Shown here: one piece after another, positions 42,045 to 51,156 of the stretch
Position numbering within the stretch: the stretch's first letter is position 1
Layout of the letters: each line of letters begins with the position of its first letter
Made by a program: the position numbers and the translations under genes
Source of the DNA: JACNJF01 sp050288105
Lineage (GTDB): Bacteria; Pseudomonadota; Gammaproteobacteria; GCA-001735895
Reading direction: 5' to 3'
NCBI GenBank assembly: GCA_050288105.1
Contig: JBNKDE010000015.1
Span: 1 to 64,000, forward strand
DNA: 64,000 nucleotides
The notes under the pieces: generated by a model
Databases searched by the model: none
What the model was told of the DNA's origin: nothing
Seen by the model: the letters and a program-made list of their open reading frames with translations, nothing else

Positions 42045-43315
42045 TAAAAAAAACGCGTCATTACCAAACCCGGCTGGCTGTAATTGGTGCCGGAGTTGCA
42101 GGTTGCGCAGCGACGATATTTGCGCTCAATCGGGGTATTAACAGCATACAGATCGGGAATACGGGCGCGCTGGCTTATACCTCGGGGTATCTTGATTTGC
42201 TCGGCGTCAATGCTGCGGAATATATCAGCGACCCCTGGCAGGCGCTTAATCAGTTGCGCAGTGAGCAGCCGGATCATCCTTATTGCAGGGTAGACAATGC
42301 TGAAATTAGCGCGGCTTTCGATGAGTTTATCGACGCGCTACGGCAAATGGGCCTGAACTATACCGCAGCGCAAAACAGCAATTTAATGGCTTTGCTACCT
42401 GCGGGCAGTTGTAAGCCGACGTTCAGTATCCCTGAAACCATGCAGCAGTCGTTAAACGCAATAAATGACCGCGCCAGAGTGTTAATTATCGACTTCGCAG
42501 GACTGCAGGGCTTTAGTGGGCCAGAAATTGTTGCCAACCTGAGTACACAGTGGCCTGGTTTGCGTTCACAACATGTCAGCTTTCCCGATATGGAGTCCGG
42601 GGCGCAGGTCTATGCTGAGGTGATGGCGCGTGCGCTGGAGGTACCCGAGACCCGGGTGGCACTGGCTGAGCGCATTAAACCCCTGCTTGGAGATGCAGAG
42701 TACCTTGCGCTACCTGCAATACTGGGTATTCATCATCCTGACCTGGTGCATCAGGATATGCAGCGCCTGATCGGGTTACCGGTATTCGAGATTCCCTGCA
42801 TACCGCCTGCGGTACCGGGTATCAGGCTGCGCGAACTGACGGAACAGCAACTGTCTGCTAAAGGTGCCACTGTGATTAGCCAGAAAAAAGTAGAGTCGGT
42901 AGTTTTTAAAGAGCAATGCATACAGCTTGCTTATGAAGATCATTTTGGACCAGTAGTCATAGAAGCGGAAAATGTGCTGCTGGCCAGTGGTCGCTTTTTA
43001 TCCGGCGGGCTGGAGGCTGATCAGTTTCAGGTGTATGAGCCACTAATGCAACTGCCGGTTCAGCAACCCGATTCGCGTGAAGACTGGTTTAGAGAAGACT
43101 ATTTTGACCTTCGGGGGCATGCAGTGAATCGGGCAGGGTTGTTAGTGAATGATCGCATGCAGGTGGTTGACGCGCAGCAACAGCTGGTTGACCGACGCCT
43201 GTTTGCTGCAGGTATCGTGTTAGCGAATCAGGACTGGGTGCGCCAGCGTTGTGGCGCCGGAGTGGCGATTGCTACCGCTTATAAGGCCGTCAACTCCATC
43301 CACCAGGCAGTGTAA
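42041..43315 (+). CDS. glpB: Anaerobic glycerol-3-phosphate dehydrogenase subunit B
   Basis: 424 residues, flavin-binding. It begins RLAVIGAGVAGCAATIFALNRG, then GALAYTSGYLDLLGV and LLASGRFLSGGL, and ends in ATAYKAVNSI. It links GlpA to GlpC. It is the last gene of the operon; its TAA at 43313 is followed 20 bases later by the 286-bp inverted-repeat element. Confidence 0.92.
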   Translation: MIKKTRHYQTRLAVIGAGVAGCAATIFALNRGINSIQIGNTGALAYTSGYLDLLGVNAAEYISDPWQALNQLRSEQPDHPYCRVDNAEISAAFDEFIDALRQMGLNYTAAQNSNLMALLPAGSCKPTFSIPETMQQSLNAINDRARVLIIDFAGLQGFSGPEIVANLSTQWPGLRSQHVSFPDMESGAQVYAEVMARALEVPETRVALAERIKPLLGDAEYLALPAILGIHHPDLVHQDMQRLIGLPVFEIPCIPPAVPGIRLRELTEQQLSAKGATVISQKKVESVVFKEQCIQLAYEDHFGPVVIEAENVLLASGRFLSGGLEADQFQVYEPLMQLPVQQPDSREDWFREDYFDLRGHAVNRAGLLVNDRMQVVDAQQQLVDRRLFAAGIVLANQDWVRQRCGAGVAIATAYKAVNSIHQAV

Positions 43316-43334
43316 GGTTTTTTACAGCTGCACT

Positions 43335-43620
43335 TATTAACCCGGCACCAATATAGGTAATGTTCAGCCACAGCACACTGGTACACGGCAAGGCAACAGC
43401 AGGCCGCTGTAGTCATTCTCCAGCAACTGCTGTTAACGTAGTCCGTGGGCCAGTGTGCTGCGGCCTATCTTTTATATTTCCAGTAAGTTAGGAGTCTCAA
43501 GAAAACTCCAGCTCCGCGTTACAGCTCTTGCCAAGGGAATAACCATTACCTGCGAGCTGTGCCTAGATCTGAAGCTTTCTTGAGACTCTGAACAATACCT
43601 ATATTGGTGCCGGGTTAATA
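43335..43620. mobile_element. 286-bp terminal-inverted-repeat element (MITE-like)
   Basis: The 33-base ends (43335-43367 and 43588-43620) are inverted copies with one mismatch. Each half holds its own hairpin. In the left half, 43367-43388 pairs with 43443-43464 and encloses AACAGCAG/CTGCTGTT. In the right half, 43492-43504 pairs with 43576-43588 (13 of 13) and encloses ACAGCTC/GAGCTGT. There is no open frame. The ends ACCCGGC..GCCGGGT are flanked by TA on both sides, as for TA-targeting elements, but longer target duplications are not seen. It sits between convergent genes, ending at the stop codon of the next one. Confidence 0.75.
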
Positions 43621-45993
43621 TTATTCAATCGTATAGCCTTCTTCCCGGAACAGGTGGATACAGGCATCAACAACCTTGCTATCGAACAGGTTGCCGCGTC
43701 CGTTTTCTATCTCCTGTAGCGCGATATCTATACCCAGCGCCGGGCGGTAGGGCCTGAAGCTGGCTATTGCCTCGACCACGTCCGCCACTGCCAGGATGCG
43801 CGATTCCAGCAGGATTTCATCGCCAAAGATTCCAAGCGGGTAACCCGAGCCGTTCAAGCGCTCATGATGTTGCATGACGATCTTGGCAATGGGCCAGGGG
43901 AAGTCTATCGACTTCAGTATGTCGTAGCTGGCTTCGACATGGGTTTTTACCATTTCCATTTCGATACTGGACAGCTTGCCCGGACGCGTGAGTACCTCTG
44001 AAGGTACCCGTATCTTACCGATGTCATGGACTACCGAAGCCAGATAAAGTCCTTTGATTCGGTTGTCGTCCATCCCCAGTTGTTTACCGATGGCCGTGGA
44101 TAGCTGTGCTACTCGTTGTTGGTGACCAGCAGTATAGGGGTCTCGAAATTCGACCGTGTTGGCCAGAGCCTGCACTGTTGCTTCCATGGTGGCCTGGATT
44201 TGACGCATCCCTTCTTCACGATGTTGTCGGTTACGCAGTGAGCGTATTCCGTAGGCCAGATCGTTTGCCATATCCGTTAACAGGGTTACTTCGTCATCAT
44301 CGAACGCAGTCTGATCGGCAGAGTAGATGGAGAGTGCACCAAAATTTTCCCCTTCATTCCATAGCGGCTGGATAAGCGCTGAACGAATTCGGCAGGATTG
44401 CAGGCGCTTTTCACAGGGACTGCATAGCGGATCATTGAGTACATCGTGAATGACTATCGGTCTACGTTGGGTGATGGCTGTGCTCACCGCGTGGCAGTCT
44501 GTGGTGCAACTGCAGTCATTCAGATCAGTCGCATCAGGATGAATCGCTAATGCACAATTTTTAATCGTTTTACCGTCATCTTTCAGTTCGCTGATACTGG
44601 TAATCACATGCCCACCCACCTGTACTATGACCTGACACATTTGCTGTAATAATTCCTGCTCGCTACCGGCCCGTACCAGAGTTTCGATTCCGGCGCTTAA
44701 GGTTTTCAGTGCACGGTTTACCCTGAGCAGGTGTGTCCTGGTGCTGAGCAAATCCTGTTCGGTCTGTTTGACTTCAGTGACATCTCGACCCACCGCCAGC
44801 AGGCTGATTACCTTACCTTCTTCATCGTGCTCGGGAACAATCAGGTACTGCAAGTTCAGTGTTTTGCCATAGGCATTCTCCCACTGAAAATTTATCGATT
44901 CGGGGGAGCCTGTGTCCAGCACCTTTTGTAAAGTGTTCAGGTAATCAGTATTGACCGACTGTTTTACTCGGGACAGCTTAGTCGAGTCTTTTCCAACAAC
45001 TTCGGCTGCAGACAGGCCGCTGGACTGTTCCCAGGCGGGGTTGACATAGGTTCGACGTAACTGGGTGTCATAGCGTACGATCAGGTCAGGGCTATGTTCC
45101 ACCACGGTGCGATAGAGCTTTTCCTGTTGCCTTAAATTGGTTTCGACGCGCTTACGATCAGTGATATCAACCATAATGCCGGAAAGACCACGCAATTCTC
45201 CCGCCTCCCCGATCAGTGATGCTTTATGGAATATCACATCGCGCAGGCTGTCGTCACTCCAGCGTACCTGCGCTTCGTAAACCTGAGTTCCGGGATGATC
45301 AATGAGCTGCTGGTCAGCTGCATGATACTTGCTGGCCAGTTCGTGTGGCGCAATATCAAATACGGTTTTGCCCATCAGCTGCGCGCGCTGAATACCCAGG
45401 AATTGTTCGAAAGCATGGTTGCAGGCGATGTAGCGACCCGCCAGATCTTTTGCAAAGAATGGACTGGGGAAGGCTTCCAGCAGAGGTTGTAGCTGCCTTA
45501 AATCATGACTTACTGCAGACTCGCTGACCTGCTCTTTGCTGATTTCCCTAAAAGTCGTTATGACGCTTTGACGAGCAGATGTGCCAGCATTTACCACGGG
45601 TTTCAGGTTGGCGCTGACCCAGATTAATGATCCATCGGCACGCTTGACGCCCATGATCTGGTTGCTTATCGACTGACCCCGACTTAAAGCGACGAACCAG
45701 GGTTGTTTTTCTCTGCTAAAAGCTGCACCCGTTGAATTAACAAATGTCCAGGGAAAATTTTTGTCACCCCAGTTTGTATCTGGGTCAGAGTCTCCAAGAA
45801 GTGCTTGCGCAGCAGGGTTAATCGCCAGAATATTGCCGTCAGCACCTTGAATGATGGCGCCTTCGGACATGGTTTCAAGTAAGGCTTGAAAATGAATTTC
45901 GGTCTCGGAACGCTCGGACAGGCCGGTAAAGCTCCGCATTGGCTGGGCCTTGCTGGTACGAAATACTGGTGGTTTGGCAATGGCTTTTGACAT
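43621..45993 (-). CDS. PAS-PAS-PAS-GAF-HD-GYP cyclic-di-GMP phosphodiesterase
   Basis: 790 residues, cytosolic. Three PAS domains are at about 35-150, 165-285 and 295-412, and a GAF domain at about 430-590. The HD-GYP domain (about 610-785) contains AGHQQRVAQL, HDIGKI (about 656) and HHERLNGSGYP (about 709-719). All motifs for hydrolysis of cyclic di-GMP are present. The GAF domain is unusual: Cys494, 496, 500, 524, 527 and 534 cluster in it (CSCTTDC, CSPC), a possible metal or redox centre. It is a single gene, with its stop codon abutting the inverted-repeat element. Confidence 0.92.
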   Translation of the reverse strand: MSKAIAKPPVFRTSKAQPMRSFTGLSERSETEIHFQALLETMSEGAIIQGADGNILAINPAAQALLGDSDPDTNWGDKNFPWTFVNSTGAAFSREKQPWFVALSRGQSISNQIMGVKRADGSLIWVSANLKPVVNAGTSARQSVITTFREISKEQVSESAVSHDLRQLQPLLEAFPSPFFAKDLAGRYIACNHAFEQFLGIQRAQLMGKTVFDIAPHELASKYHAADQQLIDHPGTQVYEAQVRWSDDSLRDVIFHKASLIGEAGELRGLSGIMVDITDRKRVETNLRQQEKLYRTVVEHSPDLIVRYDTQLRRTYVNPAWEQSSGLSAAEVVGKDSTKLSRVKQSVNTDYLNTLQKVLDTGSPESINFQWENAYGKTLNLQYLIVPEHDEEGKVISLLAVGRDVTEVKQTEQDLLSTRTHLLRVNRALKTLSAGIETLVRAGSEQELLQQMCQVIVQVGGHVITSISELKDDGKTIKNCALAIHPDATDLNDCSCTTDCHAVSTAITQRRPIVIHDVLNDPLCSPCEKRLQSCRIRSALIQPLWNEGENFGALSIYSADQTAFDDDEVTLLTDMANDLAYGIRSLRNRQHREEGMRQIQATMEATVQALANTVEFRDPYTAGHQQRVAQLSTAIGKQLGMDDNRIKGLYLASVVHDIGKIRVPSEVLTRPGKLSSIEMEMVKTHVEASYDILKSIDFPWPIAKIVMQHHERLNGSGYPLGIFGDEILLESRILAVADVVEAIASFRPYRPALGIDIALQEIENGRGNLFDSKVVDACIHLFREEGYTIE

Positions 45994-46326
45994 TCGAAAG
46001 TTTACTACACAAAGGCTAACAACCGATCAGCAAACGATTAAACAGCACGGTTAGCCGTGCTTTTAGCCTGCTATCAATAATCGCGAATTTGAAGCCCTTA
46101 ACCTGAGGGTGTCAGAAAGACTAACAAACCATATCAAAACAGGTTGATATGAATGCGTCGCATCCAGCAAAAGAATGCATTAATCATATGATAATTAGGC
46201 TTAACGCAACAGCTTTGCTACCAAAAATGACTAGTGATTCTCAATTTACCTGCGAAATCTCAATTTCTATGAACAATATTTTGACTTATTAGACCGCATA
46301 GCGCCTGTTAAAAGGCGTCATGGAGT
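45994..46326. other. Intergenic region with one small hairpin
   Basis: About 330 bases between two minus-strand genes. The only clear structure is AGCACGG-TTAG-CCGTGCT at 46044-46061, followed by TTTT on the plus strand. It would lie in the leader of the HD-GYP transcript. The weak stem near 46301-46318 lies after the SDR gene. No promoter was identified. Confidence 0.4.
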
Positions 46327-47304
46327 CTAATCAAATTTAAATTCACCCACCGCCGCTTCGCAGCCCTGCCAGTTGATTTCAATGTTATGCGGGTCGAATA
46401 GCTCATCTTCAGGCGTTAGGCGTTCCGGAAAGCCGGACCAGAGTTGAGGGCCGTAAAAATCGCCTGATTGGGCATCTTTATCCATACAGCCGCGGATAAT
46501 GCCCAAAGCCCCGTCTTCAGCGGTTTGTGCATTTTCCATAATGGGGCTGTTCACATCCATGCCGCCAGTGTTTGCAGTGGTAAAGCGTAAATTCGTTAAA
46601 GCAAGGCCGGGGTGAGCTAACAGTACTTTAATATGCCCAATATGCTGTTGTTCCAGTTTTTGCTTCAGGCCATAGGTAAACGCGCAATTAGCAAGTTTTG
46701 TCTGGTGGTAACGCGCCCAGCGTGGACCAGAAAAGCTGCTGTTCTCTTCTTCTGTACCATCCCCACCTAGATCACCCCCTCGTTTTTCAAAGTATTTCAT
46801 CTCCAGTGGATCACCGATGCGCGCCATAGAGGAATGGTTGACCACTCGACCCTCATGGCTGTTCTTTAATAGAGGAAACAGGCCTTTTGTTAATAAAAAG
46901 TGAGAAAGGCAGTTGGTTTGCATCTGGATATCGTAACCATCTTTAGTGGCGCGGTCTTCCAAAGCCATCACGCCCGCGTTATTGCATAAAACATCGATCA
47001 CATCGAAGTTTGAGCTTATTTCATCGATAGCACTGCGCACGCTTGCAAAGTCCTGCAGATCACAGTTGATGCTGTGAAATTTTCCTGTTGGGACTGCTTC
47101 CTTTAACTGTTTGGTTGCGGCTGTAGAACGATCACTTGCCCGATTTAACAGCAGTACTGTTGCGCCCAGGCGGGCAACCTCTCTGGCACAGACGAACCCT
47201 GTTCCGCTGGTCGTTCCTGTAATCGCCACAACCTTGTTGGTCATGTCCTGCGTATGGTTTTTAATAACCGTATCCAGATGGCGTGTTTTGATGGCGCTGG
47301 TCAT
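46327..47304 (-). CDS. Short-chain dehydrogenase/reductase
   Basis: 325 residues from the ATG at 47304 (GGGGGA upstream); the frame runs to 47361. The Rossmann NAD(P) motif TGTTSGTG replaces the usual TGxxxGxG, with NNAG (CNNAGVMAL), a catalytic Ser in VVNHSSMAR, and YHQTK (Tyr-x3-Lys). It is longer than the classical 250 residues and resembles the retinol-dehydrogenase/oxidoreductase-like SDR group. The substrate is unknown. It is divergent from an AraC-type gene, which may control it. Confidence 0.9.
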   Translation of the reverse strand: MTSAIKTRHLDTVIKNHTQDMTNKVVAITGTTSGTGFVCAREVARLGATVLLLNRASDRSTAATKQLKEAVPTGKFHSINCDLQDFASVRSAIDEISSNFDVIDVLCNNAGVMALEDRATKDGYDIQMQTNCLSHFLLTKGLFPLLKNSHEGRVVNHSSMARIGDPLEMKYFEKRGGDLGGDGTEEENSSFSGPRWARYHQTKLANCAFTYGLKQKLEQQHIGHIKVLLAHPGLALTNLRFTTANTGGMDVNSPIMENAQTAEDGALGIIRGCMDKDAQSGDFYGPQLWSGFPERLTPEDELFDPHNIEINWQGCEAAVGEFKFD

Positions 47305-47429
47305 ATTTAGAGTCCCCCGGTGAATGTTTATGATTCCATGAGCGGGATCATTCCATAACAAGTCCGGTGGATGAACACATAAAACTGTATATTACTTGCA
47401 CAAAACTCTACAGCTGTAGATAAATAGAT

Positions 47430-48383
47430 ATGCACAATGCTAATATTTTTGCATCTAACGAGAGATTAAAACGGGATAAAGGTATGGCGGTTTCACTCCG
47501 TGGTATGCAGGAGTTCAAAAGCTTACTGGAGAAGTATTCACCACAAGAGGGGGGTAATTCGACTCTGGTACCAAATTTGATGACCTGGAAAATGTCTGAG
47601 CCCTACAGACTGCTGCCACAGGTTTATGACCCCTGTATTTTTATCGGGGCTCAGGGTAAAAAGAATATCTATCTTGACGGTCAGTGCTACAACTACAACC
47701 CCGGTAATATCATGGCGCTGTTTGCACCTATGCCTGTGGAGTGTGAACTGATTGAAGCGAGTGAGGAAAATCCGCTGCTGGTCGCAATGATTCGTATAGA
47801 TCTCAAACGAATCTCGCAGATTATTTTAAAAATGAAGCAGGTGGCAGCAAAAACCAATGGTCAGGATGGCCCACAAAACGTTTCAGGTATTTTTTCAGCA
47901 CCTCTCAGGCAACGTTTACTGGATGTCATCATCCGATTACTGAAAACACTGGATGACCCCAATGAAGCAGCGATTCTAGGCGAGTCGATGATTGATGAAA
48001 TCTATTTTCGCCTGCTAAATGACGAACAGGGCGGCATGCTAAAATATCATCTTCAACAACGCGGGCAAATCAGTGAGATTTTAAGGTCGGTGGAGTATCT
48101 TCATCAGAATCTGGATAAAAGTGTTTCCATCGATGATCTGGCAGAATATGTCAATATGAGTAGCTCAGGGTTTCACAAAAAATTCAAGCAGGTCATGCAC
48201 CTGTCACCGCTACAGTTTGCAAAGTCGATAAAGCTGAATAAAGCACAAAGCTATATCATGCAGGGGAAAAACGTCAGTGAAGCGGGGTTTATGGTGGGTT
48301 ACAATAGCGCTGCGCAGTTCAGTCGGGAATATAAGCGTTTTTTTGGAGTACCACCTTCTTCAACTGCCAGGCAGCCTTTTTAA
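47430..48383 (+). CDS. AraC-family transcriptional regulator
   Basis: 317 residues. The N-terminal domain (about 25-190) is of the AraC_N type (PYRLLPQVYDPCIFIGAQGKK-like, then LDGQCYNYNPGNIMALFAPM). The C-terminal double helix-turn-helix (about 215-312) shows SIDDLAEYVNMSSSGFHKKFKQ, SPLQFAKSIKLNKA and VGYNSAAQFSREYKRFFG. The start ATG is at 47430. It is divergent from the SDR gene with about 125 bases between, the usual arrangement for a dedicated activator. Inducer unknown. Confidence 0.92.
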   Translation: MHNANIFASNERLKRDKGMAVSLRGMQEFKSLLEKYSPQEGGNSTLVPNLMTWKMSEPYRLLPQVYDPCIFIGAQGKKNIYLDGQCYNYNPGNIMALFAPMPVECELIEASEENPLLVAMIRIDLKRISQIILKMKQVAAKTNGQDGPQNVSGIFSAPLRQRLLDVIIRLLKTLDDPNEAAILGESMIDEIYFRLLNDEQGGMLKYHLQQRGQISEILRSVEYLHQNLDKSVSIDDLAEYVNMSSSGFHKKFKQVMHLSPLQFAKSIKLNKAQSYIMQGKNVSEAGFMVGYNSAAQFSREYKRFFGVPPSSTARQPF

Positions 48384-48519
48384 TTGATTGCGGCGGCAGA
48401 AAACGAATATCGTACTGCTCGTTTGTTGCTGCGCATTTCCAGGGTATCACTAAACAGGGCGGACGGGCCGGGTCTGAACCTGAAACGGGATTATTCAGTA
48501 GTGTCTTGATTTAATAAAA

Positions 48520-50397
48520 ATGGGTACTCAAAAATCTTATTCGCCATTTCTTTTTTTGTTGTGCTGCAGCTTCTTTATACTTTTGGGTATCTCGAAGCTG
48601 GCCTCGGCTTCAGTCGCGCCAAAGGTGTCAGATTTTACACAGAGAGTTGCGCTACAGCATGATTTAAGCTGGTACCACGATGCTTCCGGCGATAGGACGA
48701 TTGAGCAGGTAGTGCAGGTTAAAGAGCAATTTCGTGGAGCCGATGGACGCATCAGTTTTCCGCGTACCCATGGGGCTTACTGGTTTTACTTTAAGATTGA
48801 TGTAAGCGCGGCTTCTAACTCAGGCTACAGCTATCTTCTGGAGCTTGCATTTAGTCAGCTTGATCGGGTCGATCTATTTTGTCGCTGTGGCAATCTTTCC
48901 TGGCAACATCAGGTGGCGGGCGATACGCTGGCGGGCCCGGGTGCAAACATTGATTATCGTTTTCCACTCTTTGAGTTACCCCTGTCAGCTGTTGTTGATA
49001 ATGAAATCCTGATTCGTGTACAAAGCAACACGGCGATTGTTGTACCCGTGTATCTTTGGGAGCGTGGCGCTTTCGAACAGCATACCCAGTTACAGCAACT
49101 CCTAAGTGGACTGTATTACGGCATTTTGCTGGCATTGGTGCTGTATAATCTTTTTCTTTTCCCAACCGTGCGCGATACAGCCTATCTCTGGTTTGCCTTT
49201 TATCTCGGCATGTTCGCATTATTCCATTTTGCTTTTGAAGGCTATGCGCGCCTTTATCTTTGGCCTGATTCTCCGCTATTTGCGGATCGCGCGGTGACCC
49301 TGTTTATCTGGTTGACGATGGCTGCGGGTTTGCGCTTCACCCAGTTGATTGCACTCAGTGTACAATACGCACCACGCCTGCATCGTCTGTTTTCACTGCT
49401 GTTTTATCTGGCGTTGGTAGCGGCTTTGATAAGCGCTGTTTTTGGTCCGTCTATGCTGTTCTTTCTACTTGGTCCTTTTGGTGCGTTGGTGGCGGTGGCG
49501 ATCCCATTGCCGCTCCTCATTGCCTGGCGTGCTGGCTACCGGGCGGTACGCTTTGCACTGATCGCATTTATTCCGATACTGCCGGGTGCGATACTGATCG
49601 CTGCGCGCAGCGCCAACCTGATTGAAGCGTCCTATCTGACCGAAAATCTGTTCAGCCTGGGCACCGCTTTGGGTTCTCTGTTGTTGTCTTTCGCACTGGC
49701 TGACCGGATAAATCTGTTACGTGAAGATAAACTCAAGGTGCAGCAGCAGTTGTTACTGGCAACTACAAAAGCAGACCAGGCACGACGCCAGTTTTCACGC
49801 CGCCTGATTGAAACCCAGGATGAGCAGCGCCGTTTAATTGCTGCTGATTTACACGATGGGGTAAATCAGAACCTGTCGCTGCTGGCCAATACCATGCATG
49901 CGCTCGAAAAGCATGCTGATGCTGAGACCTTACACACAGCTCAACAACTGGTGCATGAATCTCTGGATGAGATCAGGGCGATATCCCACCAATTGCATCC
50001 GCATATACTTGACCAGATCGGCCTGGGTTCGGCGCTTGAAGCAATTGTCGAGCGCATTAATCAGCAGGGCAGAATGCATTGCGAATTAAACATCGACTCA
50101 TGTATTGATCAGCTACCTGCAGCCACCCGACTGCATCTATATCGAATTATCCAGGAGGCATTGAATAATGCGCTAAAGCATAGCCAGGCTGATCAGGTCT
50201 GGATCGATATGATCTGTAGTGCTGGTAAGTTGAAGCTGAGCATCCGTGATAACGGTATCGGCCTGATGCCTGGAAAGCATAGCAGCGGTCTGGGGCTGGA
50301 AAGTATCCGTGAGCGCGTGGAAGTATTGCAAGGTGTGGTGCAGTTTGCAGAAAATTCACCCTCAGGTGCTAGTATTCAGGTCGAGATTGCGCTGTAA
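48520..50397 (+). CDS. 7TMR-DISM sensor histidine kinase
   Basis: 625 residues. Signal peptide to about residue 30, periplasmic DISM extracellular domain (about 40-175), seven-helix 7TMR-DISM domain (about 185-395), a coiled coil, then HisKA_3 and HATPase. The phosphorylated His is in AADLHDGVNQNL (about 447); the ATPase has IQEALNNALKHS and DNGIGL. The NarX/DesK-type kinase fits the NarL-type regulator 14 bases downstream. Carbohydrate or small-molecule sensing by DISM domains is known for the group; the ligand here is unknown. Confidence 0.93.
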   Translation: MGTQKSYSPFLFLLCCSFFILLGISKLASASVAPKVSDFTQRVALQHDLSWYHDASGDRTIEQVVQVKEQFRGADGRISFPRTHGAYWFYFKIDVSAASNSGYSYLLELAFSQLDRVDLFCRCGNLSWQHQVAGDTLAGPGANIDYRFPLFELPLSAVVDNEILIRVQSNTAIVVPVYLWERGAFEQHTQLQQLLSGLYYGILLALVLYNLFLFPTVRDTAYLWFAFYLGMFALFHFAFEGYARLYLWPDSPLFADRAVTLFIWLTMAAGLRFTQLIALSVQYAPRLHRLFSLLFYLALVAALISAVFGPSMLFFLLGPFGALVAVAIPLPLLIAWRAGYRAVRFALIAFIPILPGAILIAARSANLIEASYLTENLFSLGTALGSLLLSFALADRINLLREDKLKVQQQLLLATTKADQARRQFSRRLIETQDEQRRLIAADLHDGVNQNLSLLANTMHALEKHADAETLHTAQQLVHESLDEIRAISHQLHPHILDQIGLGSALEAIVERINQQGRMHCELNIDSCIDQLPAATRLHLYRIIQEALNNALKHSQADQVWIDMICSAGKLKLSIRDNGIGLMPGKHSSGLGLESIRERVEVLQGVVQFAENSPSGASIQVEIAL

Positions 50398-50411
50398 GAT
50401 AGAACGGAAGT

Positions 50412-51023
50412 ATGAAACAGACTGTGTTGATCGCGGATGATCATCCGATATTTCGTGTGGGGCTGCGACATATCCTGCAACAGGAAAATAATTACGAGTG
50501 TTATGAGGTCGGTGATGGTGCCCAGGCCATTGATTTTATTCTGCAGCACCAGCCCGATATAGTCATCGTTGATATCAATATGCCGGTGGCCGGAGGCCTG
50601 GAAGTGATCGAGAAAACCATCGGCTCGTCAACCCAAACCCTGTTTAGTGTACTTACCGTGTATGATGATTATCATCTGATGGAACGCGCATTTGACCTGG
50701 GTGCTGCCGCCTATCTTTTGAAAGAAGACGCTGAAACTGAGCTGCTCAACTGTTTGCAAAGTATCACTCGTAAGCAGCGTTACCTGAGTGGATCAATGGC
50801 GCGTATTTCAAAGCGTGCTGTTTCACTCAACAGTATCGATAAACTCACCCCGTCTGAACAACGCATTTTCGATCTGGTTGGGCAGTTTAAAACCAGTCGG
50901 GAGATCGCCAGGGATTTGAATATCAGCATTCGTACCGTGCAAAATCATCGTAACAATATTACCCAGAAGCTCGGTCTGCAGGGTAACAATGCCCTGCTGC
51001 ATTATGCAGCACGCTTGCGCTGA
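50412..51023 (+). CDS. NarL/FixJ-family response regulator
   Basis: 203 residues. Receiver domain with ADDHPIFRVGLRH (the acidic pair), phospho-Asp in IVIVDINMPVAGG (about 57), TVYDD and Lys in YLLKED. LuxR-type helix-turn-helix (about 145-200): LTPSEQRIFDLVGQFKTSREIA then LNISIRTVQNHRNNI. It is coupled to the upstream kinase. The big lipoprotein gene starts 133 bases further and is a possible target. Confidence 0.94.
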   Translation: MKQTVLIADDHPIFRVGLRHILQQENNYECYEVGDGAQAIDFILQHQPDIVIVDINMPVAGGLEVIEKTIGSSTQTLFSVLTVYDDYHLMERAFDLGAAAYLLKEDAETELLNCLQSITRKQRYLSGSMARISKRAVSLNSIDKLTPSEQRIFDLVGQFKTSREIARDLNISIRTVQNHRNNITQKLGLQGNNALLHYAARLR

Positions 51024-51156
51024 TAATCCTGCCTGAGTCTGATTACCTCTCCTGATCTGACCTAAGTCAAATAGCGTTGTTAACTGAGTAGTTCTACTCA
51101 TGCCGTGAACCCGCTTTCACGCTAGTTTTAGCCGGTGCAGTCTTCTGGAGTTAGTC

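Noticed and set aside
46044..46061. Terminator for a plus-strand transcript
   Set aside because: The stem is 7 bp with four T, but no plus-strand gene precedes it; kept only as a hairpin in the HD-GYP leader.
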